From Arthrobacter crystallopoietes (GTDB lineage: Bacteria > Actinomycetota > Actinomycetes > Actinomycetales > Micrococcaceae): a stretch of DNA of 64,000 nt. Below the pieces are notes generated by a model. The model was given only the letters and a program-made list of their open reading frames with translations. It searched no databases and was not told the DNA's origin. The first letter of the stretch is position 1. The number at the start of each line of letters is the position of its first letter. The position numbers and the translations under genes were made by a program. Where the stretch lies: assembly GCF_002849715.1 (NCBI RefSeq), contig NZ_CP018863.1:3968001-4032000 (forward strand). The letters are read 5' to 3'. Below are positions 17,158 through 26,651 of this stretch, piece by piece.

Positions 17158-18153
17158 ATGACCGAGCTACCTACCGTGGAACTCCACATCCACATCGAGG
17201 GAACGCTGGAGCCGGAGCTGATCTTCCGGCTCGCCGAACGCAACGGCATCGAGCTGCCGTATGGAGATATCGAAGAGCTGCGCCGGCACTATGAGTTCAT
17301 CGACCTGCAGTCCTTCCTGGACCTGTACTACAGCAATATGGCCGTACTCCGGACCGCGGATGATTTCGCCGACATGACCAGAGCGTACCTAACGCGCGCG
17401 GCTGCCGCGGGGGTACGCCACGCGGAAATCATGATGGACCCGCAGGCCCACCTGTCCCGCGGAATTCCCTTGGCCACCTCGGTGGGAGCCGTTGCCGAAG
17501 TGCTGGCGAAGAGTGAATCCGAATTCGGAGTCAGCACCGAGCTGATAGCCGCATTCCTGCGGGATCGCCCCGCGGAAGAGGCACTCGCCGTACTGGACGA
17601 GCTGCTTGAGATGGAAGTACCGATCATCGGTATCGGCCTGGATTCAGCCGAGCGGGACAATCCGCCCCGGAACTTCGTGGCGCTATACGAGAGGGCCCGC
17701 CAAGCGGGCCTCAAATGCGTAGCACACGCAGGGGAAGAGGGGCCGCCCGACTACATCCGCGAGGCGCTGGACCTGCTGGCCGTGGATAGGATCGACCACG
17801 GTATCCGGTGCATGGAGGACGAGGAACTGGTAGAGCGCCTCGTTGCCGAGCAGGTTCCGCTCACTGTCTGCCCGCTATCCAATGTGCGCCTGCGGGCAGT
17901 GGACACGTTGCCCGAGCACCCGCTGCCGCAGATGCTGCAGCGCGGCCTGAACGTCTCGGTAAACTCGGACGATCCAGCGTACTTCGGCGGTTATATGGAC
18001 GAGAATTTCCGCCAGGTACGTGCGGCCTTCGGTTTCAGCAGTGCCCAGTTGGCCGATCTGGCCGCAAATTCGGTGAGGTCAGCCTTCCTGACGGACACAC
18101 GCCGGCGCGAATTGCTGGCCGAGGTCGAACAGTGGCGGCAACAGCACCAGTAG
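17158..18153 (+). CDS. Adenine deaminase (adenosine deaminase superfamily)
   Basis: A 331-aa metal-dependent amidohydrolase. Metal and catalytic motifs are ELHIHIEGTLEPEL near the N-terminus, HAGEEGPPDY, DRIDHGIR and NSDDPAYFGGYM. The 'HIEGTLEPEL' and 'NSDDPAYFGGY' forms are those of the Aah1/PA0148-type adenine deaminases rather than classic adenosine deaminases, so adenine to hypoxanthine is the favoured reaction. GGAG precedes the ATG at 17158; an in-frame ATG at 17137 overlaps the transglutaminase stop and is an alternative. It appears to be in the same operon as the ATP-grasp trio, though a functional link is not known. Confidence 0.85.
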   Translation: MTELPTVELHIHIEGTLEPELIFRLAERNGIELPYGDIEELRRHYEFIDLQSFLDLYYSNMAVLRTADDFADMTRAYLTRAAAAGVRHAEIMMDPQAHLSRGIPLATSVGAVAEVLAKSESEFGVSTELIAAFLRDRPAEEALAVLDELLEMEVPIIGIGLDSAERDNPPRNFVALYERARQAGLKCVAHAGEEGPPDYIREALDLLAVDRIDHGIRCMEDEELVERLVAEQVPLTVCPLSNVRLRAVDTLPEHPLPQMLQRGLNVSVNSDDPAYFGGYMDENFRQVRAAFGFSSAQLADLAANSVRSAFLTDTRRRELLAEVEQWRQQHQ

Positions 18154-18183
18154 CACCACATAGCTCTCGGCTTGTGACCGGCC

Positions 18184-19626
18184 CTACCATGGTGAGGGCT
18201 TGTAGTCCTTCAGGAAGCAGCCGTAGAGATCCATGCCTTCTTCGCCCTGGACCACGGGGTCATAGACACGGGCGGCACCGTCGACGAGATCCAGCGGCGC
18301 GTGGAAACCCTCGTCGGCCAGCCGCATCTTGGTGTGGTGCGGCCGCTCATCGGTAATCCAGCCGGTGTCCACGGCAGTCATCAGGATGCGGTCTTCGGTG
18401 AACATTTCTTCGGCGCTGGTCCGGGTGAGCATGTTCAATGATGCTTTGGCCATATTGGTGTGCGGATGGCCGGGCCCCTTGTAGCGGCGCGAGAACTGGC
18501 CTTCCATGGCGGACACGTTCACGATGTACTTCCGCCGTGCGGGAGAAGCAGCCATGGCGGGTCGCAGCCGGCTGACCAGCAGGAACGGCGCGGTCACGTT
18601 GCACAGCTGGACTTCGAGCATTTCCAGCGGATCCACCTGGTCGACAACCTGCGTCCAACTGTTAATGTGCGTGATGTCCGGCACCAGTCCACCGGCGTCG
18701 ATCGCTGTTCCGTTGCTAATCCGGTCCGGCGTTGCAGAACGGGCGGTCAAGGCCAGGGCCGTGATCTCGTCCGCCGCGAGCACGGGATGGGAGGAAACCG
18801 AGCCGGCCAGGGCGATCGGATGCTTGTCATGGGCGTGGCCGAAGGTCACCAGTTCGGGGACAGTGCCGGCCCCGGCAGGCAGCGGCTCCGATTCGGCGTC
18901 CACGAGTGGCCGGTAGGCATTGGGGGAGCGGCGCACGGTCTGGGCGGCATTGTTGATGAGAATGTCCAGCGGTCCCGCTTCGGCGACGGAATCTGCCAGG
19001 GCGATAACCTGTGCCGGGTCGCGCAGATCGATCCCGACAATGCGCAGCCGGTGGATCCAGTCCGCACTGTCTTCCAGCGCCATGAAACGGCGTGCGGCAT
19101 CTTTGGGGAAACGGGTCGTGATCGTGGTGTGGGCGCCGTCGCGCAGCAGCCGCAGGGCGATGTACATGCCGATTTTGGCGCGGCCGCCGGTCAGCAGGGC
19201 ACGCTTGCCGTGCAGGTCGGCCCGCGCTTCCCGCTTGCTATGGCTGAATGCGGCGCACTCCGGGCAGAGCTGGTGGTAAAAGGCGTCCACCTGAGTGTAC
19301 GGCTGCTTGCAGATGTAGCAGTTCCGCGGCCGGAGCAGATGTCCGGCCACATCGCCCCGGGCGGAGGAGGTTAGCTGCAGCCCCTGGGTTTCGTCGTCGA
19401 TCCGGTCCTCGGCCGCGGTAGCAGTCCGCGACATGACCTCCCGGTCGGCGGCAGCAACGGCGTCGCGCTTTTGGATCTTGCGGTGCCGCTTGACGGACTT
19501 GAACATCTTCCCGGTGGCGCGGCGCACTGCCACATAGTCCGGATGGTCCTCATCCAGGACATGGATCTGCTCGAGCACTTTCACGCACGCGGCGATTTCT
19601 TCCGGGGTCAGGTCTGGCTTGCTCAT
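18184..19626 (-). CDS. SDR oxidoreductase with N-terminal zinc-ribbon extension
   Basis: A 480-aa protein. Residues 1-~95 are helical and charged. Around residues 103-126 two CxxC pairs (CYIC and CPEC) form a probable zinc ribbon. From about residue 140 there is an SDR domain with the cofactor motif LLTGGRAKIGMYIALRLL, LINNAAQ, and a late VSAMEGQFSRRYKGPG-HTNMAKASLN segment in which no tight Y-x3-K is seen. This is nearly twice the usual SDR length. Its substrate is unknown. Start at 19626 is tentative; a GTG at 19641 is also in frame. It converges on the adenine deaminase gene. Confidence 0.78.
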   Translation of the reverse strand: MSKPDLTPEEIAACVKVLEQIHVLDEDHPDYVAVRRATGKMFKSVKRHRKIQKRDAVAAADREVMSRTATAAEDRIDDETQGLQLTSSARGDVAGHLLRPRNCYICKQPYTQVDAFYHQLCPECAAFSHSKREARADLHGKRALLTGGRAKIGMYIALRLLRDGAHTTITTRFPKDAARRFMALEDSADWIHRLRIVGIDLRDPAQVIALADSVAEAGPLDILINNAAQTVRRSPNAYRPLVDAESEPLPAGAGTVPELVTFGHAHDKHPIALAGSVSSHPVLAADEITALALTARSATPDRISNGTAIDAGGLVPDITHINSWTQVVDQVDPLEMLEVQLCNVTAPFLLVSRLRPAMAASPARRKYIVNVSAMEGQFSRRYKGPGHPHTNMAKASLNMLTRTSAEEMFTEDRILMTAVDTGWITDERPHHTKMRLADEGFHAPLDLVDGAARVYDPVVQGEEGMDLYGCFLKDYKPSPW

Positions 19627-19740
19627 GTGGTGCTGTTTCACTCCGGAAGACTTGGCAGGGGAAGGCCCGCATCGATACCGGGCCTTGCCAAGTTTACTGC
19701 CCCCGGGCTCCGTCCGTTGAACCCGGGGACAAGGGCCTGC

Positions 19741-21009
19741 CTACGGGGTGACCACCGGCGACGGATTCTGGAGCAGGACTTCCTGGCCCTTGCTCAACAC
19801 CGTCAGTCCGGAATCGGTCACGGTAAATCCACGCGCGCGGTCCAACTCGGCGTCGACGCCGATGCTGGCGCCGGCAGGTACGTGCACATTCTTGTCCAGA
19901 ATGGCCCGGCGGATGACAGCGCCTTCGCCCACAGTGACCTTGTCCATCAGCACGCTGTCCGATACTTCCGCCCGCTCAGCCACAAACACATTCGTGGCGA
20001 GAACCGAGCCGGAGACCTCGGCACCCGAGACCACAACACCTTGGGACAGGATCGAATCGAGCGCGGTCCCGGCGGCCCCGCTGACACCGCGGACCAGTTT
20101 GGCCGGCGGGGAAACGGACTGCCGGGTATAGATGGGCCACTCCAGGTTGTACAAGTTGAACGCTGGCAGCGGGCTGATCAGATCCATGTGCGCGTCATAG
20201 TAGGAATCCAGCGTTCCGACGTCGCGCCAGTACTGCTGGTCGGCAACCGTTGAACCGGGCACGTCATTGGCCGTGAAGTCGTAGACGGCAGCCTCACCGC
20301 GGTTCACGAAATACGGGATGATGTCCCCGCCCATATCGTGGTTAGTATCCAGCCGTTCCGCGTCGGCTTCCAAGGCAGCCAGCAGCGCATCGGTATTGAA
20401 CACGTAGTTACCCATGGACGCCAGGAAACTGTCCGGATCATCCGGCAAGCCCGGGGTGCTGGCGGGCTTTTCGACGAAGGCCTTGATCCGTGTCGGAGCA
20501 TCCGGGTCGGTTTCGATCACGCCGAACTGGTCAGCCAGCTTCAGCGGCTGGCGGACGGCGGCCACAGAGGCCGGGGCGCCGCTGGCAATATGGTCTTCGA
20601 CCATCTGGGAGAAGTCCATCCGGTACACATGGTCGGCACCAATAACGACGACGATGTCCGGGTTTTCGTCATGGATCAGGTTCAGCGACTGGTAGATAGC
20701 GTTGGCACTGCCCAGGAACCAGCTCTTGCCGCGGCGCTGCTGCGCCGGCACGGACGCCACATAGTTGCCCAGCTGGGTCGCCATCCGCCAGGTCTCGGAG
20801 ATGTGCCGGTCGAGACTGTGCGACTTGTACTGGGTCAGCACCACAACCTTCCGGTACTCCGAATTGACCAGGTTGGACAGCGCGAAATCGATCAGCCGGT
20901 AGCTGCCGGCAAACGGCACGGCAGGTTTAGCCCTGTCCGCCGTCAATGGCATCAACCGTTTGCCCTCGCCGCCTGCTAAGACTACGGCGAGAACTTTCTT
21001 CTGTGGCAT
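19741..21009 (-). CDS. glgC: Glucose-1-phosphate adenylyltransferase
   Basis: This 422-aa nucleotidyltransferase makes ADP-glucose from ATP and glucose-1-phosphate. The N-terminal [19 protein letters not shown] pyrophosphorylase motif and [13 protein letters not shown] are intact, and the C-terminal third is a left-handed beta-helix of hexapeptide repeats. Length matches bacterial GlgC. It is divergent from glgM, the same arrangement as Rv1213/Rv1212c in Mycobacterium tuberculosis, indicating ADP-glucose supply for alpha-glucan synthesis. Confidence 0.96.
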   Translation of the reverse strand: MPQKKVLAVVLAGGEGKRLMPLTADRAKPAVPFAGSYRLIDFALSNLVNSEYRKVVVLTQYKSHSLDRHISETWRMATQLGNYVASVPAQQRRGKSWFLGSANAIYQSLNLIHDENPDIVVVIGADHVYRMDFSQMVEDHIASGAPASVAAVRQPLKLADQFGVIETDPDAPTRIKAFVEKPASTPGLPDDPDSFLASMGNYVFNTDALLAALEADAERLDTNHDMGGDIIPYFVNRGEAAVYDFTANDVPGSTVADQQYWRDVGTLDSYYDAHMDLISPLPAFNLYNLEWPIYTRQSVSPPAKLVRGVSGAAGTALDSILSQGVVVSGAEVSGSVLATNVFVAERAEVSDSVLMDKVTVGEGAVIRRAILDKNVHVPAGASIGVDAELDRARGFTVTDSGLTVLSKGQEVLLQNPSPVVTP

Positions 21010-21100
21010 TGCACTTTCCCCGTTCGGTCGCTTAGTTCGTCCGTGAACAAACTATGAAGTTCCCCACGACTTCAGACTAGAGGAGAACCCCCCGGTGCAC

Positions 21101-21106
21101 TACGTT
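21101..21106 (+). promoter_or_regulatory. Probable -10 element for leaderless glgM transcript
   Basis: TACGTT (TAnnnT) ends seven bases before the GTG start of glgM, and no Shine-Dalgarno sequence lies between. The spacing fits a transcript starting at the GTG. Confidence 0.45.
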
Positions 21107-21113
21107 AGGTTTC

Positions 21114-22310
21114 GTGCGGATAGATATTGTGACGAAGGAATTCCCCCCTGCCATTTATGGCGGCGCTGGTGTTCATGTGGCCGAGCTCAGCCGTGTGCTG
21201 GCAGACAAGGTGGACCTGCGCGTCCATGCCTTCGGGGCTGACCGCCCCGCCGACTTCCATGGGGCCACGGTGCGCAGCTATGCGGTGCCGGCGTCCCTGA
21301 ACGAGGCCAATCCGGCGGTCCAGACACTCGGAGTTGACCTCGAGATGCTCGCGGGTATCGAGGGCGCCGACCTGGTCCATTCACACACCTGGTACGCCAA
21401 CATGGGCGGACATCTGGCCGGCCTGTTGCACAACATTCCGCACGTGTTAAGCGCGCATTCACTTGAGCCGCTGCGCCCGTGGAAGGCCGAGCAGCTCGGC
21501 GGCGGCTACGCGGTTTCTTCCTGGGTGGAGAAGACCGCCTATGAGGCCGCGGCGGCAATCATTGCGGTGTCCGCTGGCATGCGAAACGACATCCTGCGCA
21601 GTTACCCCAACGTGGATCCGGACAAGGTGAAGGTCGTCCACAACGGCATCGACGTCGAACTGTGGCAGCGGGATGAAAACGACGACGCCGTTCGCGCCCT
21701 GGGTATTGATCCGTCCCGTCCCAGCGTGGTGTTCGTGGGCCGGATAACGCGCCAAAAGGGCGTGCCGTACCTGCTGCGCGCGGCCAAGCTGCTGCCGCCC
21801 GAGGTGCAGGTTGTGCTCTGCGCCGGCGCGGCCGACACGCCGGAACTCGGTGCCGAGGTCAACGCCCTGATCGAAGACCTGCGCGCGGAACGTGACGGCG
21901 TGGTGCTGATCGAGCGGATGCTTCCCCGGAACGAGCTCATCCAGGTGCTCAGCCATGCCACGGCCTTTGCCTGCCCGTCTATTTATGAACCCCTCGGCAT
22001 CGTCAACCTCGAAGCCATGGCCTGCGGTGCGGCGGTCGTCGCCAGCGCCACCGGAGGCATTCCGGAGGTCGTCGACCACGGCGTCACCGGAACGCTGGTT
22101 CCACTGGAACAGGTTCAGGACGGCACGGGAACGCCGCTGGATCCCGAAAAGTTCGTGCAGGATTTCGCGGCCGCGTTGACCGAGACGGTCAGCGATCCGG
22201 CCCGTGCCCGGAAGCAGGGCGAGGCCGGACGCCGCCGCGCGGAGGAGCATTTCTCCTGGCATTCCATCGCGGAAACCACCCTTGAGGTCTACCGCAGCGT
22301 TCTGAAGTAG
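21114..22310 (+). CDS. glgM: Alpha-maltose-1-phosphate synthase / actinobacterial glycogen synthase (GT4)
   Basis: A 398-aa GT-B glycosyltransferase of family GT4. The N-terminus has KEFPPAIYGGAGVHVAEL and the C-terminal donor site has SIYEPLGIVNLEAMACG, with the EX7E glutamates in place. Actinobacterial proteins of this type (Rv1212c) transfer glucose from ADP-glucose to glucose-1-phosphate, giving maltose-1-phosphate for the GlgE pathway; older annotations call them GlgA. The GTG start at 21114 has no ribosome-binding site and is probably leaderless. It is divergent from glgC. Confidence 0.88.
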   Translation: MRIDIVTKEFPPAIYGGAGVHVAELSRVLADKVDLRVHAFGADRPADFHGATVRSYAVPASLNEANPAVQTLGVDLEMLAGIEGADLVHSHTWYANMGGHLAGLLHNIPHVLSAHSLEPLRPWKAEQLGGGYAVSSWVEKTAYEAAAAIIAVSAGMRNDILRSYPNVDPDKVKVVHNGIDVELWQRDENDDAVRALGIDPSRPSVVFVGRITRQKGVPYLLRAAKLLPPEVQVVLCAGAADTPELGAEVNALIEDLRAERDGVVLIERMLPRNELIQVLSHATAFACPSIYEPLGIVNLEAMACGAAVVASATGGIPEVVDHGVTGTLVPLEQVQDGTGTPLDPEKFVQDFAAALTETVSDPARARKQGEAGRRRAEEHFSWHSIAETTLEVYRSVLK

Positions 22311-22317
22311 AGCGCAG

Positions 22318-22353
22318 AGCCCCGCCGAACGGGCAATCTTGGTCGGCGGGGCT
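22318..22353. terminator. Bidirectional terminator between glgM and the acyl-CoA dehydrogenase gene
   Basis: A perfect 11-bp inverted repeat (22318-22328 with 22343-22353) and a 14-base loop lies between two convergent stop codons, placed to end both transcripts. Confidence 0.75.
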
Positions 22354-22363
22354 GAGCGTTAGG

Positions 22364-24481
22364 TCAGTTCCCGGCCGCTGCCCGGCGTTTCTCCCGCTTG
22401 GCCGCGGCCTTCTGGCGGGCGATCAGGATTTTCTCGTCCACGGGAGCCTCGCCGCTGGCCCGGCGTGTGCGTGCGTACGCCATGGCTTCTTCCTGGCGCA
22501 TGCCTTCCGCACCGGATGCGATCTTCGCGCGCAGGTGCTCCGGGCCGTAGCCAAAGGCATCCACCAGATCCAGCGAGAACGGGCGCAGACGGGCAAGCAG
22601 CCTGTTGATGTAGTCGCCCAGCGTCCGGGCGCGCTGCGCGGAGAGCCGGCCGTTCATCAGGTACCAGCCCAGGTTCTTCTCCACCAGACCCAGCCCAAAC
22701 AGGTCACGGACCCAAGTGAGGACCTGGCGGGTGTCCCGGTCCTCGATGCCGGGCAGCGCCCGGGTGAAGGCCTCCCACTGCAGCAGCTCGGCATGCGCGC
22801 GCGCCGCCTCGATGAGCTCGTTCTGGTGCTCGTTGAACAACGCGGCGGCATCGGCCTGCGGCATTCTGCTGGCGCTGCGCAAAGCGTTGCCCGCCTCCTT
22901 GACCATCGCGGACACCCGTTCCGTCAGCAATTGGCGCTGGGTATTTTCATCCTTGAGGTAATTCGCGGACTTTTTCCCGGAACCGCTGTCGACAAAGGTC
23001 TGGGCGACCTGCCGCAGGCCGGTCCTATGCAGCGTGGCGTCAGCGGCCTTGTGGGCCACCCAGCGGGCCATCACGCCGAAGTCGGCATGGCGGAATTCCT
23101 TGGCATAGTCCGCCAGCAAACGCTTGGCGACCAGCTGCAGCAGGACGTTGTTGTCCCCCTCAAAGGTCGCGTAGACATCCAGATCTGCGTGCAGCGACGG
23201 GAGCCGGTTCTCGGCGAGGAAACCGGCGCCGCCGCAGGCCTCGCGGCACTCCTGAATGGTGTCAAGGGCATGCCAGGTGCTCAAGGATTTGAGGGCCGCG
23301 GCCAACGTTTCCAGGTCCTGCCGGTCTTCGTCGGTGTCGTGGGTTCCCGAAAAGACACCGTCGAACTGCTCGAGCAGTTCCTCGTGGGCAAACGAGGCTG
23401 CATAGGTAGTCGCAAGCCTTGGCAGCAGGCGCCGCTGATGGCGCTGGTAGTCCAGCAGCACTTCCTCGGTAGTCTCCGAAGCCGCGTTGAATTGCCGCCG
23501 CTCGTTGGCATACTTGATCGCGATGGACAGCGCTACTTTGCTTGCGGCTACGGCCGCACCGTCCAGGGACACCCGTCCCTGCACCAGCGTGCCCAGCATG
23601 GTGAAGAAGCGCCGGCCAGGGCTGGCAATCGGGGAGCTGTAGGTGCCGTCTGCCGCGACGTCGCCGTAGCGGTTAAGCAGGTTGGTGCGAGGGATACGGA
23701 CATGGTCAAAATGCAACCGGCCGTTGTCGACACCGTTCAAACCGCCCTTAAGGCCATCATCCTCACCGCCGACGCCGGGCAGGAAGTTCCGCTGTTCGTC
23801 GCGGATGGGGACAAAGAAGGCATGCACACCGTGGTCGACACCGCGGGTGATCAGATGCGCAAAAACGACGGCGGCAAGCCCGTCCTTGGCCGCGTTGCCC
23901 AGATAGTCTTTCCACGCCGCCCGGAACGGTGTGTGCAGCACGAACTCCTGGCTCTGCCGATCGTATGTCGCGGTGGTGCCGATGCTGGCGACGTCGGAGC
24001 CATGCCCCGTTTCCGTCATTGCAAAGGCGCCCGGAATGTCCATGTTCATGATCCCGGGTAACCACTTGTCGTGGTGTTCCTTGGTGCCCAGGTGGAGCAC
24101 GGCTGAGCCGAAGAGCCCCCATTGAACGCCGGCCTTGATCTGCAGTGACGGATCCGCCACTACGAGCTCCTCGAAGCCTGCAATGTTGCCGCCATGATTG
24201 TCTTCTCCGCCGAGGTATTTCGGGAACGCGCGGTGGACCGCGCCGCTGTCCACGAGGTATTTGAGCTGACTGGATACCCGCTCCCGGTGTTCGGTCATGG
24301 TCAGCCCGTCAATACCCTGGACCTCGGGTCGGCCAGCCAGCTCGCGTGCCTGCCGGCGAATGTCCGCCCAGTTGCCGAGCAGGTGGCTGCCCAGTGCGGC
24401 AACATCGACGGCGGCAGGCGCCGTGATGCCGTCTTCCGGGAGTTCGGGGGCGCTTGCGGTGGGGACTGTCACTTGGGTCAT
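22364..24481 (-). CDS. Acyl-CoA dehydrogenase/oxidase family protein
   Basis: This 705-aa flavoprotein would introduce the 2,3 double bond into acyl-CoA in beta-oxidation. TETGHGSDVASIGTTATYD is the flavin/substrate block, ECREACGGAGFLAENRLP and TFEGDNNVLLQLVAKRLL lie in the C-terminal half. These motifs and the length resemble acyl-CoA oxidases (ACOX) more than 380-aa dehydrogenases, so the electron acceptor may be O2 or ETF. The start at 24481 has AAGGATCAAGG upstream. It is ten bases downstream of the tetR stop, in one transcript with it. Confidence 0.87.
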   Translation of the reverse strand: MTQVTVPTASAPELPEDGITAPAAVDVAALGSHLLGNWADIRRQARELAGRPEVQGIDGLTMTEHRERVSSQLKYLVDSGAVHRAFPKYLGGEDNHGGNIAGFEELVVADPSLQIKAGVQWGLFGSAVLHLGTKEHHDKWLPGIMNMDIPGAFAMTETGHGSDVASIGTTATYDRQSQEFVLHTPFRAAWKDYLGNAAKDGLAAVVFAHLITRGVDHGVHAFFVPIRDEQRNFLPGVGGEDDGLKGGLNGVDNGRLHFDHVRIPRTNLLNRYGDVAADGTYSSPIASPGRRFFTMLGTLVQGRVSLDGAAVAASKVALSIAIKYANERRQFNAASETTEEVLLDYQRHQRRLLPRLATTYAASFAHEELLEQFDGVFSGTHDTDEDRQDLETLAAALKSLSTWHALDTIQECREACGGAGFLAENRLPSLHADLDVYATFEGDNNVLLQLVAKRLLADYAKEFRHADFGVMARWVAHKAADATLHRTGLRQVAQTFVDSGSGKKSANYLKDENTQRQLLTERVSAMVKEAGNALRSASRMPQADAAALFNEHQNELIEAARAHAELLQWEAFTRALPGIEDRDTRQVLTWVRDLFGLGLVEKNLGWYLMNGRLSAQRARTLGDYINRLLARLRPFSLDLVDAFGYGPEHLRAKIASGAEGMRQEEAMAYARTRRASGEAPVDEKILIARQKAAAKREKRRAAAGN

Positions 24482-24491
24482 CCTTGATCCT

Positions 24492-25223
24492 TCAGCTGGT
24501 CGTTTTGTTCTTATTGCTAGTACTGCCGCCGGCGTTCGACGCGATCTGGGCGATGCCGTCAAAGAGCCAACCGGTGAGCTGCTCAGTCATTTGCTCCCTG
24601 CTGGGCTTGTCGTCGCCTTCGGGCGCTCCGAGCCAATGCTCGCCGGCCGCGCGGACCATGCCGATGGCGGCGGGAGGCCAGTATGCGGCGGCTTTGAGCT
24701 GGGCCTCGGTGCTCCTGCCCGCCGTGAGATGGGCAAGGAACGGAGCCTCCATCATGGCCGTCACGGCCGCGAAAAAGTGGCTCAGGACCGCTGCGCCGCC
24801 GACGCCGTCGGGCTCGATTCCTGGTGCGGCCGATGGATCTGCTCCGCCGGGCCGGGTAACAAAGGCATAGACATGGGGCGATGATTCAGCCATTTGCAGG
24901 TAGACGGAAACCATCGCATGCAGCCCTTCGCGGGCTGTTGTTGCGGTCTCCGCGGCTTCCTGCAGTTTGCTCTGCATCCGCCCGATCACCACTTCGCCGA
25001 CCGCCCGCTGGAGACCCGCCTTATCGCCGAAATAGCGGTAGAAGACTGGTTTCGAGGTGCCTGCCGCCGTGGCGATCTCTTCCATCGAGGCGTCCGGGCC
25101 CAGCCGGTGAACAGCCTGCCGGGCGGCCCTGATGAGCTCACGGCGCCGTGTAGCCCGGTGGGCATCCCAGCGCGCCGATCGTCCATCTGCTGCAGGTTGT
25201 CCGTGCGCAAGAGCTGTATTCAC
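24492..25223 (-). CDS. TetR-family transcriptional regulator
   Basis: A 243-aa regulator. The helix-turn-helix is at about residues 48-75 (SMEEIATAAGTSKPVFYRYFGDKAGL) and the rest is an all-helical ligand-binding domain. It starts with GTG and its start codon lies three bases from a 27-bp palindrome, so it very likely represses itself, the co-transcribed acyl-CoA dehydrogenase and the divergent thiolase-FabG-MaoC operon. By analogy with FadR/KstR-type TetR proteins the inducer is probably an acyl-CoA; this is inference. Confidence 0.9.
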   Translation of the reverse strand: MNTALAHGQPAADGRSARWDAHRATRRRELIRAARQAVHRLGPDASMEEIATAAGTSKPVFYRYFGDKAGLQRAVGEVVIGRMQSKLQEAAETATTAREGLHAMVSVYLQMAESSPHVYAFVTRPGGADPSAAPGIEPDGVGGAAVLSHFFAAVTAMMEAPFLAHLTAGRSTEAQLKAAAYWPPAAIGMVRAAGEHWLGAPEGDDKPSREQMTEQLTGWLFDGIAQIASNAGGSTSNKNKTTS

Positions 25224-25225
25224 GA

Positions 25226-25252
25226 TACCCAGCGTATCAGGTACGCTAGGTA
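25226..25252. promoter_or_regulatory. TetR operator palindrome
   Basis: Arms of 11 bp (TACCCAGCGTA and TACGCTAGGTA, one mismatch) are separated by TCAGG. The site lies between tetR (start 25223) and the thiolase gene (start 25299). Its size and symmetry are typical of TetR-dimer operators. Confidence 0.75.
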
Positions 25253-25298
25253 GCAGTAACTACCCGATCTGCCACCGAACTCCAAGGAGAACGCCCCC

Positions 25299-26648
25299 AT
25301 GGCTGCTTCACCCGATGTGTCCGCCGCGTCCACTGACTCCGCCGCTGGTGCGGGAATCCGCAAGGCGGTAGTCATCGGTGGAAACCGCATCCCGTTCGCC
25401 CGCGCCAATGGCGCTTACACCAAAGCCAGCAACCAGGACATGCTCACCGCAGCCCTCGACGGCCTCGTTGCCCGCTTCGGCCTGCAGGACGAACGCATCG
25501 GCGAAGTCGCCGCCGGGGCGGTGCTCAAGCATTCCCGGGACTTTAACCTCACCCGCGAAGCCGTGCTCGGCTCCGCGCTCTCGCCGGAGACGCCCGTTTA
25601 CGACCTGCAGCAGGCCTGCGCCACGGGACTGGAAACGGTCATGGGACTGGCGAACAAAATCAAACTGGGTCAGATCGAATCGGGAATCGCGGGCGGTGTG
25701 GACTCCGCCTCCGATGCACCGATAGCAGTCAGCGAGGGACTGCGCGCAGTGCTGCTGGAGATGAACCGTGCGAAGACGTTGCAGCAGAAGCTCACGGCCG
25801 TCGCCAAACTCAGGCCGAAGGACCTGGCGCCCAATGCCCCGGGTACCGCTGAACCACGTACGGGGCTGTCGATGGGGGAGCACCAGGCCCTGACCACTGC
25901 GGCTTGGAATATCTCCCGGGAAGCACAGGATGAACTGGCCCTGGCCAGCCATAAGAACCTGGCCGCTGCCTACGACCGCGGCTTCTTCGACGATCTGGTC
26001 ACCCCGTACCATGGCCTCACCCGCGATGCTAATCTTCGCGCCGACACTTCGCTGGAGAAGCTCGGCAAGCTGGGTCCGGTATTCGGCAAGAGCCTTGGCG
26101 AGAAGGCGACCATGACCGCCGGCAACTCCACGCCGCTGACCGACGGTGCATCGACCGTCCTGATCGGTTCGGAAGACTACGCCCGCGCGCACGATCTGCC
26201 CATGCTTGCGGACATCGTCGACTCGGAAGCGGCAGCCGTAGACTTTGTGCACGGCAAGGAAGGGCTGCTGATGGCACCGGCCTACGCCGTCCCGCGGTTG
26301 CTGGCACGGAACAACCTCACCTTTGAGGACTTCGACTACTTTGAGATCCACGAAGCCTTTGCCGGCACCGTGCTGTGCCACCTGGCGGCGTGGGAGAGCG
26401 AAGAATTCTGCCGCAACAAGCTCGGACTGCACAAGCCGCTCGGAGCCATCGACCGCAGCAAACTCAACGTCAACGGTTCCTCGCTCGCGGCCGGCCACCC
26501 CTTCGCCGCCACCGGGGGACGGATCGTAGCGACGCTGGCCAAGCTGCTCCACGAAAAAGCGGCAGCCGAGGGCAATCGCGGACGCGGACTGATCTCGGTC
26601 TGCGCAGCAGGCGGCCAGGGCGTCGTCGCCATCATGGAGGCCCGCTAA
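25299..26648 (+). CDS. Acetyl-CoA C-acyltransferase (thiolase, FadA2-like)
   Basis: A 449-aa thiolase that cleaves 3-oxoacyl-CoA to acetyl-CoA and a shortened acyl-CoA. The nucleophile is C107 in LQQACATG; the GHPFAATGG histidine motif and the second cysteine C435 in SVCAAGGQG are intact. CAAGGAG precedes the ATG. It is first in a three-gene operon with HMW FabG (3 bp gap) and MaoC (4 bp overlap), mirroring fadA2-fabG4-htdX around Rv0241c-Rv0243 of M. tuberculosis. Controlled by the adjacent TetR operator. Confidence 0.93.
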   Translation: MAASPDVSAASTDSAAGAGIRKAVVIGGNRIPFARANGAYTKASNQDMLTAALDGLVARFGLQDERIGEVAAGAVLKHSRDFNLTREAVLGSALSPETPVYDLQQACATGLETVMGLANKIKLGQIESGIAGGVDSASDAPIAVSEGLRAVLLEMNRAKTLQQKLTAVAKLRPKDLAPNAPGTAEPRTGLSMGEHQALTTAAWNISREAQDELALASHKNLAAAYDRGFFDDLVTPYHGLTRDANLRADTSLEKLGKLGPVFGKSLGEKATMTAGNSTPLTDGASTVLIGSEDYARAHDLPMLADIVDSEAAAVDFVHGKEGLLMAPAYAVPRLLARNNLTFEDFDYFEIHEAFAGTVLCHLAAWESEEFCRNKLGLHKPLGAIDRSKLNVNGSSLAAGHPFAATGGRIVATLAKLLHEKAAAEGNRGRGLISVCAAGGQGVVAIMEAR

Positions 26649-26651
26649 GCC

